Notes under the pieces: generated by a model | Seen by the model: the letters and a program-made list of their open reading frames with translations, nothing else | Databases searched by the model: none | What the model was told of the DNA's origin: nothing | Made by a program: the position numbers and the translations under genes | Assembly: GCA_902496645.1 (NCBI GenBank) | Contig: CABVBR010000002.1 | Coordinates: 1-40,416 of the forward strand | Reading direction: 5' to 3' | DNA from: an uncultured Collinsella sp. | GTDB lineage: Bacteria; Actinomycetota; Coriobacteriia; Coriobacteriales; Coriobacteriaceae | Length of the DNA stretch: 40,416 nucleotides | Shown: piece after piece, positions 35,207-40,416 of the stretch | Position numbering within the stretch: position 1 is the first letter of the stretch | Layout: every line of letters begins with the position of its first letter

Positions 35207-35441
35207 TTGAATGAAAGAGCTCCCAGCAATGGGAGCTTTTTTGTTATGGGCCCATCGCAGGGACTTGAACCTGTGAAGGAGCGAGCGTAAAGAAAACGCG
35301 GAGCGTTTTTAGCGAGCTGGCGAGGACGCCGTCAGGCGGCCGAAGCCGGTGCGGATCCGCGAAGCGGATACGCGGACGTCCTTTCGCCCGCACCATTGAA
35401 TGAAAGAGCTCCCAGCAATGGGAGCTTTTTTGTTATGGGCC
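35189..35441 (+). repeat. 64-bp exact direct repeat of tRNA-Leu 3' end plus terminator
   Basis: 35189-35252 and 35378-35441 are identical: each holds the last 18 nt of the tRNA including CCA, the spacer and the terminator. The 125 bp between them contain GGACTTGAACCT (35261-35272), the exact reverse complement of the tRNA T-arm at 35181-35192, and a hairpin GCGGATCCGCGAAGCGGATA near 35351-35370. It resembles an attachment-site scar or a remnant of a second, rearranged tRNA. No gene is seen in 35207-35512. Confidence 0.85.
35216..35243 (+). terminator. Terminator of tRNA-Leu
   Basis: AGCTCCCA (35218-35225), loop GCAA, TGGGAGCT (35230-35237), then a T-run. A second identical copy lies 189 bp downstream at 35405-35432. 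Confidence 0.88.
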
Positions 35442-35512
35442 TCCTGTTGGTGTCACGTGGCTGCTTCGTGCGGGTATCCTAGTGCCAACGTGTGCCTATC
35501 AGAGGAGAGACC

Positions 35513-36451
35513 ATGCTGTTGTCCGGAATCATTGCCGCCCTTACGAGTCTTCTGCTTCCCATCATTATTTTGTTGCTACTGCTCCCCAACGCCTGCTATG
35601 TCGTTGAGCAGCAGCATGCTGTGATCATCGAGCGCTTGGGCAAGTTCAACCGCATCGTCAACGCGGGCTTCCACATGAAGGTGCCCGTGATCGACCGCAA
35701 GGCCGCCACGGTGAGTCTGCGCACCATGAAAAACGGTTTTGGCATCGACGTTAAGACCCAGGACAATGTGACCATCGGCCTTGAGGTCTCTGCTCAGTAC
35801 CACGTAAGCTATGACATGGGCGCCGGCCCGGCAGATTCGGGCATCTACAAGAGCTACTACATGCTGCAGGAGCCCGTCGACCAAATGCGTGACTTCATCA
35901 CCGATGCCCTGCGCTCTTCCATCCCCGTCTACACGCTCGATGAGGTCTTTGCCAAAAAAGACGATATCGCCAAGGACGTCAACGCCACCGTGTCCGAGCA
36001 GATGGCCGCCTACGGCTTCACCCTCGTGTCGACACTTATCACCAAGATCGCGCTGCCGACCGAGGTCGAGAACTCCATGAACGACATCAACGCCGCCCAG
36101 CGAAAGCGCGCCGCTGCGCAGGAGCTCGCCGAGGCTGATCGCATCAAGCGCGTCACCGAGGCGACCGCCGAGGCCGAGGCGATGGAAAAGGCGGGCGAGG
36201 GCATCGCCAACCAGCGCAAGGCCATTGCGCTGGGCATCAAAGATTCGCTCGAGATCATCCAGGAGACGGGCGTCGGCAACGATGAGGCCAACCAACTGTT
36301 CATGTTTACGCAGTGGTCCGAGATGATGACGGAGTTCGCTCGCACGGGCAAAACCTCGACGGTCGTGCTGCCGAGCGATTTCTCGCAGTCGGCCTCGATG
36401 TTCGAGCAGATGCTGATCGCTGGCAAAGTTCAAAGCGAGTCGAAGGAGTAG
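35513..36451 (+). CDS. SPFH-domain (stomatin/prohibitin-like) membrane protein
   Basis: 312 residues from the ATG at 35513, with AGGAGAG upstream. N-terminal hydrophobic hairpin or helix (residues ~3-25), then a Band-7/SPFH domain: VVEQQHAVIIERLGKFNRI, FHMKVPVIDRK and TQDNVTIGLEV. A long coiled coil rich in Ala, Glu and Lys (~195-250) follows. Such proteins form large oligomers at the membrane (lipid-raft scaffolds or protease regulators). Resembles HflC and stomatin; no HflK or NfeD partner is nearby. Confidence 0.88.
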   Translation: MLLSGIIAALTSLLLPIIILLLLLPNACYVVEQQHAVIIERLGKFNRIVNAGFHMKVPVIDRKAATVSLRTMKNGFGIDVKTQDNVTIGLEVSAQYHVSYDMGAGPADSGIYKSYYMLQEPVDQMRDFITDALRSSIPVYTLDEVFAKKDDIAKDVNATVSEQMAAYGFTLVSTLITKIALPTEVENSMNDINAAQRKRAAAQELAEADRIKRVTEATAEAEAMEKAGEGIANQRKAIALGIKDSLEIIQETGVGNDEANQLFMFTQWSEMMTEFARTGKTSTVVLPSDFSQSASMFEQMLIAGKVQSESKE

Positions 36452-36457
36452 GCGCGC

Positions 36458-36928
36458 GTGAAATATACCGTTGTTTGCGTTGGCAAGCTCAAAGAGCGCT
36501 TTTGGAAGGACGCGTGCGCCGAATACACCAAACGCCTAGGCGCCTATGCCAAGGTAGATATGCGCGAGGTTGCTGATATCGATCCGGCCAAGGCGGGCGG
36601 TGTGGATGCCGCGCGCAACAAAGAAGGCGCGGCGATTCTTGCCGCCCTGCCGCCGCGGGCTCATGTGATTCTGCTGGCTATCGAGGGCAAGGAGCGTTCG
36701 AGCGAGGAGTTCTCGGCCCGTCTCGATGACCTCATGCTGGGAGGCAACAGCGACATCGCTTTTGTAATCGGCGGATCGGACGGCGTGAGCGATGCCGTGC
36801 GCGCCCGCGCCGACGAGATGCTCAGCTTTGGACGCATTACCTTGCCGCACAACCTGGCGCGCGTGGTGCTGCTGGAGCAGATCTACCGCGCCTGCAAGAT
36901 TAGCCGTGGCGAGCCGTATCACAAGTAG
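36458..36928 (+). CDS. rlmH: 23S rRNA (pseudouridine1915-N3)-methyltransferase
   Basis: 156-residue SPOUT methyltransferase acting on helix 69 of 23S rRNA in assembled ribosomes. GTG start 13 nt after AAGGAG. FVIGGSDGVSDAV is the SAM-binding knot and LLEQIYRACKISRGEPYHK the family's C-terminal signature. Confidence 0.96.
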   Translation: MKYTVVCVGKLKERFWKDACAEYTKRLGAYAKVDMREVADIDPAKAGGVDAARNKEGAAILAALPPRAHVILLAIEGKERSSEEFSARLDDLMLGGNSDIAFVIGGSDGVSDAVRARADEMLSFGRITLPHNLARVVLLEQIYRACKISRGEPYHK

Positions 36929-37001
36929 GTCGGCAATACGAAACAATAGCGTGGGACAATGGCTTTCGTTTTGAGGAACGCATCTGAGAGGACTGTGTGA
37001 T

Positions 37002-37772
37002 ATGAAGATCGGATTTGTCGGTTTTGGCAATATGGCGAGCGCTATGGCCGATGGCTGGATTGCCGCCGGCGTGGCCGCGGGCGACATGTGCGCCTGCGCA
37101 GGCCGCTACGATGCTCTGGTTGAGCGTTGCGAGGCGCGGGGCATGGCTGCCTGCCACGATGCGGCGGAGGTTGTTGCCGCGTCCGATATCGTGGTTGCGG
37201 CGGTCAAGCCGTACATGATCGAGAAGGTCTTCGCTCCACTCAAGGATGCGCTTGCCGACAAGGTCGTCCTTTCGGTCGCCTGGACCTGGGATAGCGCCAA
37301 GTGGGAACAGGTCCTGCCAGGTGTCGCTCATATCTCGACGGTGCCCAACACGCCGGTTTCGGTGGGCGAGGGCGTTATCGCCTGCGAGAAGGCTTCCACG
37401 CTTAGCGGCGAACAGCGTGCCACGGTGCTCGATCTGCTCGGAAAGCTTGGCACGGTGGTCGAGCTCGATTCGAGCCTGCTGTTTGTGGGCGGTACCGTGG
37501 GCGGTTGCGCCCCGGCGTTTGTCGCCATGGCGATCGAGGCTCTGGGCGATGCGGCCGTCAAACACGGTATTCCGCGCGCCGATGCCTATCGTATTGTGAG
37601 CCAGATGGTGCTGGGTACGGCAAAGCTGCAGCTTGCAACCGGCCAGCATCCCGCAGCGATGAAGGATGCCGTGTGCTCGCCCGGCGGTGCTACCATCAGG
37701 GGCGTCGTCGCGCTCGAGGACGCCGGCATGCGCAGTGCCCTGGTCAAGGCCATCGACGCTACTCTCCAGTAA
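37002..37772 (+). CDS. proC: Pyrroline-5-carboxylate reductase
   Basis: NAD(P)H-dependent last step of proline synthesis, in the cytoplasm. 256 residues. N-terminal Rossmann motif GFVGFGNMASAM, middle segment VPNTPVSVGEGV, and C-terminal dimer domain with SPGGATIRGVVALEDAGMR, the ProC signature. A weak hairpin GCAGG-GTTTT-CCTGC (37802-37816) followed by T-rich DNA may terminate it. Confidence 0.94.
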   Translation: MKIGFVGFGNMASAMADGWIAAGVAAGDMCACAGRYDALVERCEARGMAACHDAAEVVAASDIVVAAVKPYMIEKVFAPLKDALADKVVLSVAWTWDSAKWEQVLPGVAHISTVPNTPVSVGEGVIACEKASTLSGEQRATVLDLLGKLGTVVELDSSLLFVGGTVGGCAPAFVAMAIEALGDAAVKHGIPRADAYRIVSQMVLGTAKLQLATGQHPAAMKDAVCSPGGATIRGVVALEDAGMRSALVKAIDATLQ

Positions 37773-37793
37773 ACTGACCAATAAGGGACAGAT

Positions 37794-38102
37794 TTATTTT
37801 GGCAGGGTTTTCCTGCGGTTTTGTACCTTGAGCAAAAAGCGCCCCGCAACTGGCTCAATTCCAGTTGCGGGGCGCTTGCGTTTGCTCAGATAAAACCGAC
37901 CAGAAATAACCTGTCTTTTTTGGCAGGTTAGTCCCAGAAAGCTGTCTTCCTCATCCTCGGACTTGGGGCCGCGGTCGACATACATTTTATGGGTGCGCTT
38001 CTCCATCACAAAGGCAAGAATCGCAAATAGCAGGATGCCGCCGGCGAAAAGGATGGCAAAACCGGTGCGGGTGCCAAACAAAAAGGAAAAAACTGCGTCC
38101 AT
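37794..38102 (-). CDS. Small membrane protein, C-terminus probably altered by a frameshift
   Basis: 102 residues as it stands. The ATG has AAGAAGG 7 nt upstream on the minus strand. One membrane helix (residues ~14-33, TGFAILFAGGILLFAILAFV), then a charged cytoplasmic tail ending SEDEEDSF. From there the frame reads through 130 bp that include a perfect terminator hairpin, which is abnormal for a CDS. Removing one base of the homopolymer at 37938-37940 would end the protein SEDEEDSFWD-stop, about 58 residues. No family recognised. Confidence 0.6.
   Translation of the reverse strand: MDAVFSFLFGTRTGFAILFAGGILLFAILAFVMEKRTHKMYVDRGPKSEDEEDSFLGLTCQKRQVISGRFYLSKRKRPATGIEPVAGRFLLKVQNRRKTLPK
37837..37877 (-). 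terminator. Strong intrinsic terminator (minus strand)
   Basis: AAGCGCCCCGCAACTGG (37837-37853) pairs perfectly over 17 bp with 37861-37877; on the minus strand it is followed by a U-run. It must end the small membrane protein transcript, yet lies inside its current reading frame. Confidence 0.88.
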
Positions 38103-38126
38103 TGGGTGCCTTCTTGCGTAGTTGAG

Positions 38127-38156
38127 TTGGGTCGTAAACGCTCATAAGTATATACT
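38127..38156 (+). promoter_or_regulatory. Candidate serS promoter with a divergent palindrome
   Basis: TTGGGT (38127-38132), 18 nt, TATACT (38151-38156). The -10 box is half of the palindrome AGTATATACT (38147-38156), whose other strand gives TATACT for the minus-strand gene, so two divergent promoters may overlap. Confidence 0.5.
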
Positions 38157-38213
38157 TGCCCATACATGTACAAGGTTGCAACCTAAATGGAATGTATATC
38201 GCCGGAGGATCTA

Positions 38214-39497
38214 ATGCTTGATATCAAGTTTGTTCGCGAGAACCCCGATGCCATCGATACCGCCATGGCAAATCGCCAAACGTCTTGGGATCGCGAGAAG
38301 TTCTTTGAACTCGACGACGAGCGCCGTGCCGTCATCACCGAGGTCGAGGAGCTCCAGGCCACGCGTAACGCCGAGTCCAAGAAGATTGGCGCCCTGATGA
38401 AGGAGGGCAAGAAGGACGAGGCCGAGGCCGCCAAGGAGGCCGTGCGCGCCGTCAACGAGAAGATCGACGGTCTGGCCGAGCGCCGTACCGCTCTTGAGCA
38501 GGAGCAGTACGACTTCATGTCTCACCTGCCCAACATTCCGTGCGAGGCTACCCCGTACGGTAAGGACGAGGACGAGAACATCGAGCGTCGCCGCTGGGGC
38601 ACCCCGCGCGAGTTCGACTTCGACTTTAAGCCGCACTGGGATCTGGGCACCGATCTGGACATCCTCGACTTCGAGCGTGGCAACAAGCTCTCCGGCAGCC
38701 GCTTCACCGTTCTCGGTGGCGCCGGCGCCCGCCTGGAGCGCGCCCTTATCAACTTCTTCCTGGATACGCACACGAGCCGTGGCTTCAAGGAGTGGTGGCC
38801 GCCCATCGTCGTCAAGCGTCAGACCATGTTCGGTACGGGCCAGCTGCCCAAGTTTGAGGACGACGCCTATCACGTCTCGGGCGACAACTTCCTGATCCCT
38901 ACCGCCGAGGTCGTACTGACTAACCTGCATGCCGGTGAGGTTCTGGACGCCGACACTCTGCCGCGCCGCTACACTGCCTTCACCCCCTGCTTCCGCGAGG
39001 AGGCCGGTTCCGCCGGTCGCGACACCCGCGGCATCATTCGCCAGCATGAGTTCGACAAAGTCGAGATGGTCAAGTTTGCCAAGCCGGAGGAGTCCGACGA
39101 GGAGCTCGAGAGCATGACCGCCGAGGCTGAGTACCTGCTGCAGCAGCTGGGCCTGCCGTATCGCGTGATTAGCCTGTGCACCGGCGATCTGGGCTTCTCT
39201 GCCCGTCAGACCTACGACGTCGAGGTTTGGCTGCCGAGCTACAACGCCTACAAGGAGATCAGCTCCTGCTCCAATTGCGGCGACTTCCAGGCCCGTCGTG
39301 CCAACATCAAGTATCGCGACCCCGAGAACTTCAAGGGTTCGCGCTACCTGCACACTCTTAACGGTTCCGGCCTGCCGGCTGGTCGTACCATGGCTGCCAT
39401 TCTGGAGAACTACCAGAACGCCGACGGCACCATCACGATCCCCGAGGTTCTGCGCCCCTACATGGGTGGCCTCGAGAAGATCGAGCCGGTCGCGTAA
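38214..39497 (+). CDS. serS: Seryl-tRNA synthetase
   Basis: Class II synthetase charging tRNA-Ser and tRNA-Sec, 427 residues, normal length. N-terminal long coiled-coil arm (~residues 27-105) that grips the tRNA variable arm, motif 2 FTPCFREEAGSAGRDTRG, and motif 3 LNGSGLPAGRTMAAILENYQ. The ATG at 38214 has GGAGG upstream; an in-frame ATG at 38187 lacks one. No T-box is seen in the 111-bp leader. Confidence 0.97.
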   Translation: MLDIKFVRENPDAIDTAMANRQTSWDREKFFELDDERRAVITEVEELQATRNAESKKIGALMKEGKKDEAEAAKEAVRAVNEKIDGLAERRTALEQEQYDFMSHLPNIPCEATPYGKDEDENIERRRWGTPREFDFDFKPHWDLGTDLDILDFERGNKLSGSRFTVLGGAGARLERALINFFLDTHTSRGFKEWWPPIVVKRQTMFGTGQLPKFEDDAYHVSGDNFLIPTAEVVLTNLHAGEVLDADTLPRRYTAFTPCFREEAGSAGRDTRGIIRQHEFDKVEMVKFAKPEESDEELESMTAEAEYLLQQLGLPYRVISLCTGDLGFSARQTYDVEVWLPSYNAYKEISSCSNCGDFQARRANIKYRDPENFKGSRYLHTLNGSGLPAGRTMAAILENYQNADGTITIPEVLRPYMGGLEKIEPVA

Positions 39498-39520
39498 ACT
39501 AGCTGCATAGGCGATTTGCG

Positions 39521-39549
39521 AGGGCGCTCCTTTTAGGGGCGCCCTTTTT
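39521..39549 (+). terminator. Intrinsic terminator of serS
   Basis: AGGGCGCTCC (39521-39530), loop TTTTA, GGGGCGCCCT (39536-39545): 10 bp with one wobble, then a T-run. Confidence 0.9.
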
Positions 39550-39595
39550 GTGTGCGGCTATACCATGCCGTGCGGACAGCTCAATAGAAAACACA

Positions 39596-39609
39596 CGAAC
39601 AAATGTTCT
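39596..39609 (+). promoter_or_regulatory. Putative LexA (SOS) box
   Basis: CGAACAAATGTTCT: GAAC-N4-GTTC is the core of the Gram-positive LexA/DinR box (CGAAC-RNRY-GTTYC), here with one terminal mismatch. It overlaps the -35 zone of a promoter whose -10 is probably TATGCT (39630-39635), where LexA would block transcription. Confidence 0.6.
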
Positions 39610-39668
39610 GTATACATGCATCTACCTGCTATGCTTTTGCTAACTAAGAACAAGAGAAAGGGGATGTG

Positions 39669-40046
39669 ATGGAGCTGTTCGATGAACGGGTTGTTTTGTT
39701 CCAGAGCGATGAAGGCGGGGAACACCTGCTGGTAACGTGCGAGCCGTCGGGTATGGGTGGCTTAGTGGTTCGGCAGACGAGTGAGGGACCATTGACGCAA
39801 TGGTGCTATGAGGAGTCGCCGCATGTGGTCGAGACGTTTGTGGCGCATGAGGCGCTTGTCGTCCTTGAGCACTTCTATGGCGTTGGAACTTCTAATCAGG
39901 TGGCCCGAATGCTGAGCATCTCGTTTGCCGATTACGACTGTGCCCAACGGGTGCGGTCGCTTCTGGGGGAGCTTGGCGCCGGGTTCGATGTGATCGAAAA
40001 GCCAATCGATCGCACAAGAAGCGCTGATGCTTGTGATGCAGTGTGA
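39669..40046 (+). CDS. Small hypothetical protein, possibly SOS-regulated
   Basis: 125 residues; AAAGGGG lies 7-8 nt before the ATG. Soluble, acidic, no signal peptide or membrane segment. Middle part HVVETFVAHEALVVLEHFYG followed by a possible helix-turn-helix-like stretch (SNQVARMLSISFADYDCAQR). No family recognised. A LexA-type box upstream suggests induction by DNA damage. Confidence 0.7.
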   Translation: MELFDERVVLFQSDEGGEHLLVTCEPSGMGGLVVRQTSEGPLTQWCYEESPHVVETFVAHEALVVLEHFYGVGTSNQVARMLSISFADYDCAQRVRSLLGELGAGFDVIEKPIDRTRSADACDAV

Positions 40047-40085
40047 CAAATTGCGGCCCGCGCGAAAAAAAGTTTGAGATTTTGC

Positions 40086-40117
40086 TTGACTCTAACGAAC
40101 TAAAGTGGTTTTATATG
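40086..40117 (+). promoter_or_regulatory. Promoter of first tRNA-Arg
   Basis: TTGACT (40086-40091) and an A/T-rich -10 region TTTTATATG (40109-40117); the exact hexamer is ambiguous (spacing 17-20). The tRNA starts at 40127. Confidence 0.6.
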
Positions 40118-40126
40118 TCTTGCGCT

Positions 40127-40203
40127 GCGGCGTTACCTCAGCTGGATAGAGGGTCTGACTACGAATCAGAACGTCATAGGTTCGAATCCTATACGCCGCA
40201 CCA
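40127..40203 (+). tRNA. tRNA-Arg (ACG)
   Basis: Acceptor GCGGCGT/ACGCCGC pairs perfectly; anticodon loop CTACGAA gives ACG (A34 normally becomes inosine); T-loop TTCGAAT; CCA encoded at 40201-40203. Confidence 0.95.
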
Positions 40204-40213
40204 ATTGATTTTG

Positions 40214-40238
40214 AAGCTCCCGGCAACGGGGGCTTTTC
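40214..40238 (+). terminator. Terminator of first tRNA-Arg
   Basis: AAGCTCCCG (40214-40222), loop GCAA, CGGGGGCTT (40227-40235): 9 bp with one wobble, then T-rich. Confidence 0.8.
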
Positions 40239-40320
40239 TTATATCGCGATGCACCGAAGATCGCGCCAAGTGCCCCAAATGAGTAAAAATCAAATTCGAT
40301 AACTTTTTTTGAAAATACGC

Positions 40321-40349
40321 TTGACCATTATTCAGTCCATGTGCATAAT
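40321..40349 (+). promoter_or_regulatory. Promoter of second tRNA-Arg
   Basis: TTGACC (40321-40326), 17 nt, CATAAT (40344-40349), 12 nt before the tRNA. A strong near-consensus promoter. Confidence 0.8.
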
Positions 40350-40361
40350 AATCAACAAGTC

Positions 40362-40416
40362 GCGGCGTTACCTCAGCTGGATAGAGGGTCTGACTACGAA
40401 TCAGAACGTCATAGGT
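40362..40416 (+). tRNA. tRNA-Arg (ACG), truncated by window edge
   Basis: The first 55 nt are identical to the tRNA-Arg at 40127, including the anticodon ACG; the T-arm and 3' end lie outside the window. Confidence 0.93.

Noticed and set aside
35253..35377. Complete second tRNA on the minus strand
   Set aside because: Only a T-arm-like segment is present; no D-arm, anticodon arm or full acceptor can be built.

Overview
The window is GC-rich chromosomal DNA (about 60% G+C by eye), densely packed with housekeeping genes. The best guess is a gut Coriobacteriia actinobacterium close to Collinsella. This is inference: the gene repertoire, monoderm-style Tad pilus genes, a Gram-positive type T-box and LexA-like box, and frequent GTG starts fit, but no 16S rRNA gene is present to prove it.

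Layout. 1-3.0 kb: 3' part of phosphoglucosamine mutase, convergent with an M32 metallocarboxypeptidase across a long imperfect palindrome. 3.0-7.2 kb: a tRNA-Phe-sensing T-box leader controls pheS-pheT; a 93-nt imperfect palindrome lies between the two genes. 7.2-10.1 kb: an ECF-type Ni/Co importer (nikMN-nikQ-nikO) behind a dyad matching the NikR operator described for delta-proteobacteria. 10.1-12.3 kb: a putative Zn-dependent phospholipase C-like protein and, tail to tail, a protein with a DUF559-like nuclease end whose upstream region carries a perfect 19-bp inverted repeat. 12.4-18.6 kb: pyruvate kinase (minus strand), a P-type Ca2+-type ATPase behind a structured leader that can hide its ribosome-binding site, and rsgA.

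18.6-28.4 kb: a compact Tad/Flp pilus operon (cpaB, tadZ, tadA, tadB, tadC, flp, an unrecognised membrane protein, a Flp-like pseudopilin, TadE, a large TadG-like protein, a second TadE/F-like pseudopilin and a DUF192 protein). Genes mostly overlap or abut, so translation is probably coupled. No prepilin peptidase or secretin is present here.

28.4-29.6 kb: a putative toxin-antitoxin pair with a dyad in its promoter, tRNA-Phe(GAA), and an array of five copies of a 16-nt motif in alternating orientation. 29.6-35.1 kb: a GH5-like glycosidase lacking the expected acid/base Glu, rsmI, metG, ksgA and tatD. 35.1-35.5 kb: tRNA-Leu(CAG) followed by a 64-bp exact duplication of its 3' end plus terminator. 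35.5-40.4 kb: an SPFH protein, rlmH, proC, a small membrane protein whose frame runs through its own terminator, serS, a small hypothetical gene behind a LexA-like box, and two tRNA-Arg(ACG) genes, the second cut by the window edge.

Main themes: translation (pheST, metG, serS, ksgA, rsmI, rlmH, rsgA, four tRNAs), metal transport, and a surface pilus. The least explained material is intergenic: several unrelated long palindromes, the 16-nt motif array, the tRNA-Leu duplication, and the leaders of the P-type ATPase and of the nuclease-like gene.
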